Source: Burkholderiaceae bacterium (GTDB lineage Bacteria > Pseudomonadota > Gammaproteobacteria > Burkholderiales > Burkholderiaceae). From it: a DNA stretch of 6,389 nt. Position numbers and translations under genes: made by a program. Shown here one piece after another: positions 1-6,389 of this stretch. The notes under the pieces were generated by a model. It was not told the origin of the DNA, did not search any database, and saw only the letters and a program-made list of their open reading frames with translations. The stretch lies in the NCBI GenBank assembly GCA_030151165.1, contig JASLEM010000416.1, forward strand, positions 1 to 6,389, given 5' to 3'. The stretch's first letter is position 1; every line of letters starts with the position of its first letter.

Positions 1-166
1 GCCAGCACCCGCAGCGGCCCGCCGGGCCGCGGCACGGTATCCGATCCGGGCCCTGCGCGCGCGACGGCGCGGGCCAGGCGAGCGCGCCCGACGCGAGCAG
101 CGCAAAGGCCAGCCGGGCCGGGCCCGACGCGCGCGGGCGGCGCGGTTCAGCGCTGGCCGAATGCAT
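1..166 (-). CDS. 5' end of a probable exported protein (partial, runs off the window)
   Basis: Not recognised with certainty. An ATG at 166 has an AGGA ribosome-binding motif 8 bases upstream (178-175) and overlaps the preceding gene by 20 bp. The 55 visible residues form a plausible signal peptide: an Arg-rich n-region (residues 9-18), a hydrophobic core (RLAFALLASGALAW, residues 18-31) and a likely signal peptidase site after S-R-A-Q near residue 38. From the gene order, and because the upstream gene holds only the N-terminal half of a typical DUF4129 protein, this may be a separately encoded DUF4129-type C-terminal half; that is inference. After about residue 40 the reading becomes less protein-like (one ATA codon, four Cys in the last eleven residues), while the neighbouring frame reads better, so a one-base indel or a different start (GTG at 35) is possible. 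Confidence 0.42.
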   Translation of the reverse strand, partial: MHSASAEPRRPRASGPARLAFALLASGALAWPAPSRAQGPDRIPCRGPAGRCGCW

Positions 167-884
167 CGCGCAGATCCTGTTCGACATCCCAGGCCTCGAG
201 TTCGACACGGCGGTTCAGGTACATCGCGAACCCCGCCGCGACGTAGAACGGCTCGACGAACAGCACCGCCGCCGCATACGCGACGAAGCGCAGCGCGTTG
301 GCCGTGGCGCTGTCGTCCGTGAACAGGAAGCTCAGCGCGTCGATGTTGCGCAGCCCCGGCGTGAACCAGGCGGACAGCGAGAGCAGCCCCAGCATCAGGA
401 ACAGCTCGGTGACCGCGAACGCCTCCTGCATCATGAACGCGGCGCCGCGGTGGCCGCGCGTGATCGCCTCGAGCCGGCGCCGGCGCGGCTTGCCGGTCTG
501 GCCCTCGAGCTGCATCACGGGCATCGCGTAGGAGCGCATCGTCGACAAGCGGCCGATGGTGAGCGTCCAGGCGAGCTGCGCCCACGGCGCGCGGCCGCGC
601 GCGGCCCAGGCGTCGTCGAAGCCGGTGGCCTCGCCGAAGGCCTGGCGGGCGTAGATGTCGAGCAACGTGCGGTCGAGCCAGGGCTTGAGCCACCACAGCA
701 GCAGCGGCGGCACCCACCAACCGAGTTCGACGGTGCAGGCGCACGCGAGCACCAGCAGCAGGCCCAGCGGCAGGTAGGCGCGGCGCAGCGAGCGCGCGCC
801 CTGCTGCGCCATGCGCACGCCCAGGTCGACCGCCTCGAACGGCGGCCGCGGGCGCAGCGCGAGCCGGAGCTGCTCGGCCTTCAT
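147..884 (-). CDS. Membrane protein resembling the N-terminal half of DUF4129-family proteins
   Basis: A 245-residue integral membrane protein of unknown biochemical role. The start is the ATG at 884, which overlaps the SpoIIM stop in an ATGA (881-884), so translation is probably coupled; a weak AGGCGG lies upstream. The N-terminus has LRPRPPFEAVDLG (residues 10-22), then hydrophobic segments at about 38-66, 156-174 and 199-222. The segment 57-70 (WVPPLLLWWLKPWL) and the end 210-232 (VEPFYVAAGF, then LNRRVELEAWD) are, as I recall them, hallmarks of the roughly 500-residue DUF4129 proteins that follow SpoIIM in Xanthomonas and Pseudomonas. Here the protein stops soon after that point, so the usual C-terminal part is missing or encoded by the next gene. 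The recognition is from memory of family patterns, not a search. Confidence 0.85.
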   Translation of the reverse strand: MKAEQLRLALRPRPPFEAVDLGVRMAQQGARSLRRAYLPLGLLLVLACACTVELGWWVPPLLLWWLKPWLDRTLLDIYARQAFGEATGFDDAWAARGRAPWAQLAWTLTIGRLSTMRSYAMPVMQLEGQTGKPRRRRLEAITRGHRGAAFMMQEAFAVTELFLMLGLLSLSAWFTPGLRNIDALSFLFTDDSATANALRFVAYAAAVLFVEPFYVAAGFAMYLNRRVELEAWDVEQDLRDAFGQR

Positions 885-1921
885 CGCGCGGCGCCGCCTG
901 GCGCGGCGGCGCGTTCGCGCCCGCGGCCCTGCAGCCCGAGGTAGGCCAGCACCAGCGTCCAGCAGCAGGCCGCGACGCCGTACTTGACGCCCGGCGCGAT
1001 CCAGCCGGCCGACGACCAGAACGCCTCGATCGCGGCGGCGATCATCAGCATCGCGAACGCGCCCACCATCACCGGCGTCGATTCGCGCGCCGCCTTCAGC
1101 AGCGCCTGCGTGCGCGTCGACCGGCCCGGCGCGAGCATCGCGTGGCCCAGCTTCAGGCCGCAGGCGCCGGAAAGCACGATGGCCGTGAGCTCGAACGCCG
1201 CGTGCGTGCAGACGAACGAGAAGAAGCGCTCGGCGTCGCCGCGCGTGACAAGGAAGCCGGCGATCGCGCCCGGCAGCGCGCCGTTGTAGGCAAGCATGAA
1301 CAGGCTGGCGAGGCCGAACGTGAGGCCGGTCGCGAAGCACTGGAACGCCAGGCCGATGTTGTTCAGGATGTAGAAGCCGAGCATCTGCCAGTCGTCGCCC
1401 GACGTGCGCCCGAGGTGCTCGCCGGCCTCGGGGCCGTACATGGCGTCGAACTGGCGCACCTGGGCAGCGCTGGCCATCGTCAGGATGAAGTGCGGCTGCA
1501 GCCAGGTCGCGATGCCGAGCGCGACGAGCGGCACCACGAAGACGAGCGTCGCGACCAGCAGGTGCCAGCGCAGCGCGCGCACGGCGGCGGGGATGTCGAG
1601 CAGCACGAGCTCGCGCAGCGCGCCGAGGCCGTAGTCGCTGCGCCGGTAGATGCGCTGGTGCGCGCGCGCGGTGAGCGTCTCCAGGCGCGCGACGAGGTGC
1701 ACGGGGTAGGCGCGTTCCCGCGCGAGCGCGAGGTGCTCGCAGGACTGGCGATAGAGCTGCGCGATGCGCGCGCCGCCGGCGGTGCGCGTGGTCTCCGTCG
1801 GGAAGCCCTTTCTCACGCGCGCGGCCTGGCGGCGGCCCTGGTCGAGGCCGTCCAGGCCGGCCTCGAGCTCGGCCCACGAGGCCTCGTACTGCGCCTCGAA
1901 CTGGCGCGGCGTCATCGACAT
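881..1921 (-). CDS. SpoIIM (DUF95) family integral membrane protein
   Basis: A 346-residue multi-pass inner-membrane protein of the stage II sporulation protein M family. In Bacillus, SpoIIM belongs to the engulfment machinery; in non-sporulating proteobacteria the role of homologues is unknown, so the name says nothing about sporulation here. Residues 1-118 are hydrophilic and charged, predicted cytoplasmic. Hydrophobic segments follow at about 119-141, 182-225, 238-260, 283-303 and 312-330. The diagnostic stretch is FELTAIVLSGACGLKLGHAM (243-262), where family members carry a Glu and a Gly-rich helix. Start choice: the ATG at 1921 has GGGAG (1932-1928) six bases upstream, whereas the in-frame ATG at 1915 would be too far from it. 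The gene begins 13 bp after the second RDD gene and ends in a 4-bp overlap with the next gene. Confidence 0.9.
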   Translation of the reverse strand: MSMTPRQFEAQYEASWAELEAGLDGLDQGRRQAARVRKGFPTETTRTAGGARIAQLYRQSCEHLALARERAYPVHLVARLETLTARAHQRIYRRSDYGLGALRELVLLDIPAAVRALRWHLLVATLVFVVPLVALGIATWLQPHFILTMASAAQVRQFDAMYGPEAGEHLGRTSGDDWQMLGFYILNNIGLAFQCFATGLTFGLASLFMLAYNGALPGAIAGFLVTRGDAERFFSFVCTHAAFELTAIVLSGACGLKLGHAMLAPGRSTRTQALLKAARESTPVMVGAFAMLMIAAAIEAFWSSAGWIAPGVKYGVAACCWTLVLAYLGLQGRGRERAAAPGGAAR

Positions 1922-1927
1922 GCCGGG

Positions 1928-1932
1928 CTCCC
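1928..1932 (-). promoter_or_regulatory. Ribosome-binding site of the SpoIIM-family gene
   Basis: GGGAG on the minus strand, six bases before the ATG at 1921 and just after the stop codon of the preceding RDD gene (1937-1935). It decides between the two nearby ATG codons (1921 and 1915) and fits re-initiation within one operon. Confidence 0.6.
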
Positions 1933-1934
1933 GT

Positions 1935-2684
1935 TCATCGCTGCCCCGCCAGCCATTGCGCGACGGCGAGCAGGCGCGGGCCCGGTCGGAGCGGCGGCGG
2001 CGCGACGCCGCCCGGCGCGTGGTCCGGCGGCGGCAGCACGGGCTCGGCCAGCGCGGCGAGTTCGTCCACGCGCTCGGGCGTGAGGCGCGCGGCGCGGCCC
2101 GCGAGGTGCAGGATCGCGACCTGCTGCGCGCGCTGCAGCGCCACGCGCGGGGCGATGGCGACGGCCTCGGGCAGCGCGCCGGCGAGGCGGACATGGTCGC
2201 AGTGCACGACCAGCGTGCCGGCGGCGATGTCGCCGATGCGCCTGAAGTCGCGCCGCAGCAGCATGGCCATGAGCCCGGCGGCGAAGAGCGCGGGCATGAA
2301 GTCGGCCGCGCGCAGCAGGTTGCGCACGACGGCCGCCGACGGCGTCACCGGCAGTCCGTTGTCCATGATCACCTGCAGCCCGAGCACGCGCTTGCCCGGC
2401 GTCGCGGCGCCCGGCAGCAGCTCGAACACGATCGGGTAGAACCACTCGAGCGCGAAGTACAGGATCAGCCCGAGGCCGGCGCCCAGGCCCCTGAACGCCT
2501 GCAGCACGCCGATGGCGATCAGGTAGAGCGTGCCGCGGATCGCGAAGTCGAGCGCGTACGCCAGCGCGCGCGGCGCGACGCCCGCCGGGCGCAGCAGCAC
2601 GTCGATGCCTTCGGGCGTTTCCGCGAGCAGGGTGGTGTCGAGCTTGTTCACGTTCGGGCGCGGCGGCGCGGCGGCCGCGCGCAC
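1935..2684 (-). CDS. RDD family membrane protein, long form with C-terminal extension
   Basis: A 249-residue RDD-family inner-membrane protein. The family is named for conserved Arg and Asp residues. Here R39 and D46 (PRALAYALD) mark the first helix, R121 and D128 lie in RNLLRAADF, and RRIGD (148-152) closes the domain. Hydrophobic segments lie at about 49-63, 68-90 and 127-143. The N-terminal LDTTLLAETPEG (15-26) is typical of RDD proteins beside SpoIIM genes. Residues about 165-249 form a soluble tail (LTPERVDELAALAEPVL, a proline-rich stretch, then LLAVAQWLAGQR), which I recall as common in this operon's RDD proteins rather than an oddity. The start is uncertain: GTG at 2684 has no clear ribosome-binding site, GTG at 2651 is an alternative, and the frame stays open upstream into the preceding gene. 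Function unknown; some RDD proteins have been linked to ion transport. Confidence 0.87.
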   Translation of the reverse strand: MRAAAAPPRPNVNKLDTTLLAETPEGIDVLLRPAGVAPRALAYALDFAIRGTLYLIAIGVLQAFRGLGAGLGLILYFALEWFYPIVFELLPGAATPGKRVLGLQVIMDNGLPVTPSAAVVRNLLRAADFMPALFAAGLMAMLLRRDFRRIGDIAAGTLVVHCDHVRLAGALPEAVAIAPRVALQRAQQVAILHLAGRAARLTPERVDELAALAEPVLPPPDHAPGGVAPPPLRPGPRLLAVAQWLAGQR

Positions 2685-2712
2685 AGCGTCGGAGGCGGGC
2701 GCGTCGGCCGGA

Positions 2713-3339
2713 TCAGAAGTTGGCGCTGCGCAGCGCCGGGCGCCTGGCCCCGGCCAGCGTGGCGCTCTCGGACGACTCGGCGGTCACGACGCGGGTGTCC
2801 GCGATCGTGTCGTGCAGGCACTGCCTCGACGCGCGGAAGATGAACAGGATGTCGACGAAGCCGACCAGGTACGACCAGAACGGATGGCCCGAGCGGCCGA
2901 GGATCGCGCCCAGCACGCCGCCGAGGATGGCCAGCGGCAGCCAGCGCAGGAAGATGAAGCGCGGGAAGCTCACGCGGCTGCCATCAGTGCGCACGACGCG
3001 GATCCCCATCATCCGTTTGCCGAAGATCTGGCCGTAGCGGTACACCAGCACGATGTTGTAGACGAGCCAGGCCAGCATGCCGGCGAAGAACAGCGCGCCG
3101 AAGACGCCGAACGCGACGGCGATCTGACCGAAATCCGCGCCGGGGTGGCTGCGGAAATAGGCGAAGGCGGTGATCGCGCCGGCGACGCCGATCACGAAGC
3201 CCGGCGTGCAGTCGATCAGGAATGCCAGGAAGCGCTGGCCGCGCGTGGCCTCGACCATCCCGGTGACGTGCGTGTCGACGTGGTCCACGACGTTCGCGAT
3301 CGGCGGGGCGAACGGGTTCGCCATTCCGTTGTCTTGCAT
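2713..3339 (-). CDS. RDD family membrane protein, short form
   Basis: A 208-residue RDD-family membrane protein, first gene of the minus-strand membrane cluster. It opens with NPFAPPIANV (8-17), a cytoplasmic leader seen on many small proteobacterial membrane proteins. The RDD domain follows: RGQRFLAFLIDC (33-44) with the characteristic Arg and Asp, hydrophobic segments at about 38-62, 74-99 and 131-147, the motif YGQIFGKRMMGIRVVR (102-117) and a final RQCLHDTIADTRVV (172-185). It differs clearly from the RDD protein encoded next, so the pair is not a recent duplication. The ATG at 3339 is chosen for its excellent AGGAGAGGG site; the in-frame ATG at 3324 has no properly spaced site. The stop is 28 bp before the next start. 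Molecular function is unknown. Confidence 0.88.
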   Translation of the reverse strand: MQDNGMANPFAPPIANVVDHVDTHVTGMVEATRGQRFLAFLIDCTPGFVIGVAGAITAFAYFRSHPGADFGQIAVAFGVFGALFFAGMLAWLVYNIVLVYRYGQIFGKRMMGIRVVRTDGSRVSFPRFIFLRWLPLAILGGVLGAILGRSGHPFWSYLVGFVDILFIFRASRQCLHDTIADTRVVTAESSESATLAGARRPALRSANF

Positions 3340-3344
3340 GGATT

Positions 3345-3353
3345 CCCTCTCCT
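3345..3353 (-). promoter_or_regulatory. Strong ribosome-binding site of the first RDD gene
   Basis: AGGAGAGGG on the minus strand, ending five bases before the ATG at 3339. It is the best Shine-Dalgarno sequence in the window and supports this ATG as the true start and as the head of the membrane-protein operon. Confidence 0.7.
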
Positions 3354-3371
3354 GTTGAAGCCGTTGTCGGG

Positions 3372-3392
3372 CCGGCGTCGAAGTCGCGCCGG
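3372..3392 (-). other. Short GC-rich hairpin in the guaC-RDD gap
   Basis: A perfect 6-bp stem (CCGGCG pairing with CGCCGG) around a 9-base loop, about 70 to 90 bases downstream of the guaC stop. No run of T follows on the minus strand, so it is not a canonical intrinsic terminator. It could slow transcription or sit in the leader of the RDD operon, or be chance in such GC-rich DNA. In the remainder of the 121-bp gap I see no convincing promoter hexamers. Confidence 0.2.
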
Positions 3393-3460
3393 TGTTCCCG
3401 CAGCACATCCTAACGTGCCCGGGCCGTCTCCAGGATCGGGTCGGACGCGAGGTTGCCGCC

Positions 3461-4438
3461 TCACATGAACAAGTGCTCGCCCGCGTTCTCGCCGCCGAGG
3501 ACGACGTAGTTCACGCGCCGGATGTCGCTCACGCGCTTGCCGCCCGCGTACGAGATCGAGCTCTGCAGGTCTTCCTGCATCTCGCGCAGCGTGTCGGCGA
3601 GCCGGCCCTTGATCGGCTCGAGGATGCGCTTGCCTTCGACGTGGCGGTACTCGCCCTTGTTGAAGTCGGAGGCGCTGCCGTAGTACTCCTTGTACAGCTT
3701 GCCGTCGACCTCCACCGTCTGCCCCGGGCTTTCCTCATGGCCGGCGAACAGCGAGCCGATCATCACCATCGTCGCGCCGAAGCGGATGCTCTTGGCGATG
3801 TCGCCGTTGTGGCGGATGCCGCCGTCCGCGATGATCGGCTTGGTGGCGACGCGCGCGCACCACTTGAGCGCCGACAGCTGCCAGCCGCCGGTGCCGAAGC
3901 CGGTCTTGAGCCGCGTGATGCAGACCTTGCCCGGGCCGACGCCGATCTTGGTCGCGTCCGCGCCCCAGCCCTCGAGGTCGATCACGGCCTCCGGCGTGCC
4001 GACGTTGCCCGCGATCACGAAGGCCTGCGGCAGCTTCTCCTTGATGTGCGCGATCATCTTGCGCACGCTCTCGGCGTGGCCGTGCGCGATGTCGATCGTC
4101 ACGTAGTCGGCGCCGACGCCGGTCTCGGCGAGGCGGTCGATCACCGCGTAGTCGGCGGGCTTCACGCCGGCGCTGATCGAGACGACGAGGTTCTTCTCGC
4201 GCATCGTGGTGGCGAAGGCGACGGTGTCGAGGTCGAAGCGGTGCATCACGTAGAAGTAGCCGTTCGCGGCCAGCCACTGCGCGATCGGCTCGTCCAGCAC
4301 CGTCTTCATGTTGGCCGGCACCACCGGCAGCTTGAAGCGGCGGCCGCCGAGGGCCATCGTCGTGTCGCATTCGCTGCGGCTCTCGACGCGGCACTTGCGC
4401 GGCAGCAGCAGGATGTTGTCGTAGTCGAAGATTTCCAT
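3461..4438 (-). CDS. guaC: GMP reductase
   Basis: NADPH-dependent GMP reductase, which converts GMP to IMP and ammonia in the cytoplasm and so returns guanine nucleotides to the purine pool. The 325-residue length fits the short bacterial form, as in Bacillus subtilis. It is a TIM-barrel enzyme of the IMPDH/GMPR superfamily without the CBS domains of IMP dehydrogenase. Visible motifs: SRSECDTT (20-27), LPVVPANM (37-44), [11 protein letters not shown] (141-151), the active-site loop [20 protein letters not shown] (166-185) with catalytic Cys173, phosphate-binding [10 protein letters not shown] (204-213), [13 protein letters not shown] (221-233) and the flap EYYGSASDF (251-259). All expected key residues are present. 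The ATG at 4438 gives the family's [11 protein letters not shown] start; the upstream site is weak (GGAA seven bases away). A much longer open frame to 5347 is an artefact of GC content. It lies 32 bp after the CxxC-protein gene and is probably co-transcribed with it. Confidence 0.97.
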   Translation of the reverse strand: MEIFDYDNILLLPRKCRVESRSECDTTMALGGRRFKLPVVPANMKTVLDEPIAQWLAANGYFYVMHRFDLDTVAFATTMREKNLVVSISAGVKPADYAVIDRLAETGVGADYVTIDIAHGHAESVRKMIAHIKEKLPQAFVIAGNVGTPEAVIDLEGWGADATKIGVGPGKVCITRLKTGFGTGGWQLSALKWCARVATKPIIADGGIRHNGDIAKSIRFGATMVMIGSLFAGHEESPGQTVEVDGKLYKEYYGSASDFNKGEYRHVEGKRILEPIKGRLADTLREMQEDLQSSISYAGGKRVSDIRRVNYVVLGGENAGEHLFM

Positions 4439-4470
4439 GGCGGCGTTCCAGTGTCTCGAAAAGGTCCCGG

Positions 4471-5250
4471 TTACTTCGGGTCGGCGCAGCGGTCGGTCGT
4501 GATCTGCGTGATGCGGCCGGCGCCGTCCTCCACCCAGGCGGTGGCGACCAGCAGCTCCGGATGCGCGTTCATCGGCCAGCGCAGGCCCCACAGCGGCGCC
4601 TCGGCGCCCGCCGGGCCGGCGACATCGGGCAGCTTCACCGGGCCGACCAGCACGCGCACGAGGCGGCGCGGGATGACGGTGTCGCGCGTGCCGACGGGCA
4701 GCAGCTCCACCAGCCCGACCCACGCCGTGCTGCCCGCGGGCCACAAGCCCTGCGCGTGCAACTGGACGCCCAGGTAGCCGTTGTGCGGCAGGCTGGAGTG
4801 GACGTAGAACCGGCGCCCGTGCGGCGTGCCCGCGAGCTCGGTGGTCGCGTCGATCGCGGCCGGCGCGGTCTGCAGGCGCGCGGCGAGGTACGGGCCGACG
4901 CGCGCGAGCCGGTCGGCGGCCTCGGGCAGCGCGCCGGGCGCCATCGGGGCGTCGTCGGCGGCGGGGACGATCCAGTCGAGCGACCAGTCCTTCGGCCCTG
5001 CGGGCTCGGCGCCCGGCGTGCGCGCCTGGCCCGGGGCGGGCTCGACGGCCTTCCAGCAGTCGTAGCAGTCCGCGCCGATGAAGTGCTCGATGACCGCGCC
5101 CGCCGCGGCGGGGCAGTCGGCGGACAGGTCGTGCCTCGGAGGCTTCACCGCGGCGATGGCCGTCGCGGACGCCAGCGCGGTCACCCCCAGGACGGCCAGG
5201 GAAAGAAACCGGTGGCCGGCCGCGCGGAAACCTAGAATGGGTGGATGCAT
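4471..5250 (-). CDS. Exported CxxC protein of unknown function
   Basis: I do not recognise the family. The 259-residue product has a signal peptide: basic n-region to residue 14, hydrophobic core [19 protein letters not shown] (16-34), likely cleavage near A33/A34; it should act in the periplasm. The mature part contains four Cys: C46, the pair C62/C65 in GADCYDCWK, and C255 near the C-terminus. The context [14 protein letters not shown] recalls the thioredoxin-like start of DUF1223 proteins (ELFTSQGCSSC pattern), suggesting a divergent thioredoxin-like fold, but this is inference. The second half (about 145-250) looks rich in beta strands. Start: ATG at 5250 places the signal peptide correctly; ATG at 5259 would add three residues, and neither has a strong ribosome-binding site. 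The frame stays open far upstream, antisense to uvrD, with no meaning. The start abuts uvrD and guaC follows after 32 bp. Confidence 0.8.
   Translation of the reverse strand: MHPPILGFRAAGHRFLSLAVLGVTALASATAIAAVKPPRHDLSADCPAAAGAVIEHFIGADCYDCWKAVEPAPGQARTPGAEPAGPKDWSLDWIVPAADDAPMAPGALPEAADRLARVGPYLAARLQTAPAAIDATTELAGTPHGRRFYVHSSLPHNGYLGVQLHAQGLWPAGSTAWVGLVELLPVGTRDTVIPRRLVRVLVGPVKLPDVAGPAGAEAPLWGLRWPMNAHPELLVATAWVEDGAGRITQITTDRCADPK
5233..5238 (+). promoter_or_regulatory. Candidate -10 element for uvrD
   Basis: TAGAAT matches five of six bases of the sigma-70 -10 consensus and stands out in GC-rich DNA. A transcript starting the usual 6 to 7 bases downstream would begin at or near the A of the uvrD ATG at 5245, giving a leaderless mRNA. 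No good -35 hexamer is seen at 16 to 18 bp upstream, so the call rests on the -10 alone. Confidence 0.4.
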
Positions 5251-5262
5251 ATCCAGCATTCT
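5234..5262. repeat. Imperfect inverted repeat centred on the divergent start codons
   Basis: Outer arms AGAATG (5234-5239) and CATTCT (5257-5262) are perfectly complementary. Inner arms TGGAT (5242-5246) and ATCCA (5251-5255) are also perfect, around a GCAT centre (5247-5250). The two half-sites differ only by one extra base between arms on the left (GG versus G). It covers both start codons and the -10-like hexamers of both strands, so it could be an operator or a chance symmetry. It does not resemble a LexA box (CTGT-N8-ACAG). Confidence 0.4.
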
Positions 5263-6389
5263 GACGCCGATCCGCAAGCCCCCACCGCCACCGGCCTGCT
5301 CGCCAACCTGAACGCCGAGCAGCTCGCCGCGGTGACGCTGCCCGCACGCCCCGCGCTGATCCTCGCGGGCGCGGGCTCGGGCAAGACGCGCGTGCTGACC
5401 ACGCGCATCGCCTGGCTGCTGCAGACGGGGCAGGTGTCGCCCGGCGGGCTGATGGCCGTCACGTTCACGAACAAGGCGTCCAAGGAGATGCAGGCGCGGT
5501 TGTCGGCGATGCTGCCGGTCAACGTGCGCGGCATGTGGATCGGCACCTTCCACGGCCTGTGCAACCGCTTCCTGCGCGCGCACTGGAAGCTCGCCGGGCT
5601 GCCGCAGGGGTTCCAGATCCTCGACTCGTCCGACCAGCTGTCGGCCGTCAAGCGCATCGTCAAGGCGATGAACCTGGACGAGGAGCGTTTCGTGCCGAAG
5701 CAGGTCTCGTGGTTCATCGCGGGCGCGAAGGAGGACGGCATGCGCCCGAAGGACGTGCAGGTGCACGACGGACAGACGCAGAAGCTCGTCGAGATCTACC
5801 AGGCCTACGAGGACCAGTGCAACCGCGAGGGCGTGGTCGACTTCGCCGAGCTGCTGCTGCGCGCCTACGAGCTGATGCGCGACAACGAGGCCGTGCGCGA
5901 GCACTATCGCCACCGCTTCCAGCACATCCTCGTCGACGAGTTCCAGGACACCAACCGCCTGCAGTACGCGTGGCTGAAGATGTTCGCCGGGCCGCACGGC
6001 GCGGTGTTCGCGGTGGGCGACGACGACCAGAGCATCTACGGCTTCCGCGGCGCGCTGGTGGGCAACATGGCCGACTTCGAGCGCGAGTTCCGCGTCGACA
6101 AGGTCGTCAAGCTGGAGCAGAACTACCGCAGCTTCGGCAACATCCTCGACGCGGCCAACCACCTGATCGACCGCAACTCCAAGCGGCTGGGCAAGAACCT
6201 GCGCACCGACCAGGGCCCGGGCGAGCCGGTGCGCATCTTCGAGTCGACCAGCGATTTCGCCGAGGCGCAGTGGTTCCTCGACGAGGCGCAGCAGCTGCAT
6301 CGGGCGGGCACGGCGCGGTCCGAGATCGCGGTGCTCTATCGCAGCAACGCGCAGTCGCGCGTGATCGAGTCCGCGCTGTTCAACGCCGG
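5245..6389 (+). CDS. uvrD: UvrD/PcrA-type ATP-dependent DNA helicase (DNA helicase II), partial at 3' end
   Basis: Superfamily 1A 3'-5' DNA helicase that unwinds nicked duplexes in nucleotide excision and mismatch repair. The visible 381 residues are about half of the usual 720 to 790. Motifs in order: Q motif with Q26 (LNAEQLAAV), Walker A AGAGSGKT (41-48, K47 and T48), motif Ia AVTFTNKAS (71-79), motif Ib GTFHG (100-104), Walker B DEFQDTN (231-237; D231 and E232), motif [15 protein letters not shown] (258-269), motif IV LEQNYRS (290-296), then YRSNAQSR (365-372). All catalytic residues are intact, so the gene looks functional. The start is well fixed: an in-frame TAG lies only three codons upstream (5233-5235), and ATG 5245 is the only ATG before the Q motif. 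No properly spaced ribosome-binding site precedes it. UvrD is chosen over Rep from overall motif wording and memory of Burkholderiales homologues. Confidence 0.95.
   Translation, partial: MHIQHSDADPQAPTATGLLANLNAEQLAAVTLPARPALILAGAGSGKTRVLTTRIAWLLQTGQVSPGGLMAVTFTNKASKEMQARLSAMLPVNVRGMWIGTFHGLCNRFLRAHWKLAGLPQGFQILDSSDQLSAVKRIVKAMNLDEERFVPKQVSWFIAGAKEDGMRPKDVQVHDGQTQKLVEIYQAYEDQCNREGVVDFAELLLRAYELMRDNEAVREHYRHRFQHILVDEFQDTNRLQYAWLKMFAGPHGAVFAVGDDDQSIYGFRGALVGNMADFEREFRVDKVVKLEQNYRSFGNILDAANHLIDRNSKRLGKNLRTDQGPGEPVRIFESTSDFAEAQWFLDEAQQLHRAGTARSEIAVLYRSNAQSRVIESALFNA

Noticed and set aside
147..1877. 576-codon minus-strand frame including the membrane protein
   Set aside because: Only the part from ATG 884 is protein-like; the upstream part is an Arg/Ala-rich shadow of the SpoIIM-family gene.
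1142..2083. Long plus-strand open frame of 313 codons, and similar ones at 450-944, 1764-2843 and 2530-3468
   Set aside because: They lie antisense to clear membrane-protein genes, have Arg/Ala/Glu/His-rich compositions typical of GC-rich shadow frames, and show no domain or ribosome-binding site.
4439..4470. Purine or guanine riboswitch ahead of guaC
   Set aside because: The 32-bp space between the upstream stop and guaC is too short for any known purine riboswitch aptamer, and no conserved core is visible.
3392..4777. Plus-strand open frame of 461 codons opposite guaC
   Set aside because: It is antisense to a fully conserved GMP reductase and reads as low-complexity Asp/Val/Ala/Arg sequence caused by codon bias.
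5234..5262. LexA (SOS) operator at uvrD
   Set aside because: uvrD is SOS-regulated in E. coli, but the repeat here has no CTGT-N8-ACAG pattern.
4439..5347. N-terminal extension of about 300 residues on guaC (open frame from 5347)
   Set aside because: GMP reductase is complete from ATG 4438 at family length; the extension is an Arg-rich shadow of the CxxC-protein gene in another frame.
5251..6300. N-terminal extension of about 350 residues on the CxxC protein, antisense to uvrD
   Set aside because: Absence of stops is a by-product of GC-rich uvrD codons; a proper signal peptide begins at ATG 5250, and the uvrD sense strand is plainly coding.

Overview
The window is very GC-rich (roughly 70% by eye), with strong third-position G/C bias and tightly packed genes. 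It looks like a chromosomal piece of a betaproteobacterium, most likely order Burkholderiales. That placement rests on my recollection of the UvrD N-terminus and of the RDD/SpoIIM gene order, not on a search. No tRNA, rRNA, mobile element or CRISPR array is visible.

Layout, right to left. At the right edge, on the + strand, lies the first half of a UvrD/PcrA-type DNA helicase gene (5245 to the window end). Its start codon abuts, through a shared ATGCAT palindrome, the start of a minus-strand gene (5250-4471) for an exported CxxC protein of unknown function. That gene is followed after 32 bp by guaC (4438-3461), encoding GMP reductase, so the two probably share a transcript. After a 121-bp gap comes a compact minus-strand membrane-protein cluster: a short RDD protein (3339-2713), a second, longer RDD protein (2684-1935), a SpoIIM/DUF95-family membrane protein (1921-881), a membrane protein that resembles only the N-terminal half of larger DUF4129 proteins (884-147), and the first 55 codons of a probable exported protein (166-1). 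Gaps are 28 and 13 bp, and the last two junctions overlap by 4 and 20 bp, as in a translationally coupled operon.

How the genes fit together. The minus-strand cluster matches the front of a conserved proteobacterial locus (RDD, SpoIIM, DUF4129, then usually DUF4350, MoxR ATPase and DUF58), whose function is not established. GuaC converts GMP to IMP and is ordinary purine salvage. UvrD is ordinary repair.

The most unusual structure is the uvrD/CxxC-protein start region. It has back-to-back start codons, an imperfect inverted repeat centred on them, a -10-like hexamer on each strand placed to give leaderless transcripts, and no usable ribosome-binding site for uvrD. I see no clear new system in the window; the findings are mostly of modest interest.
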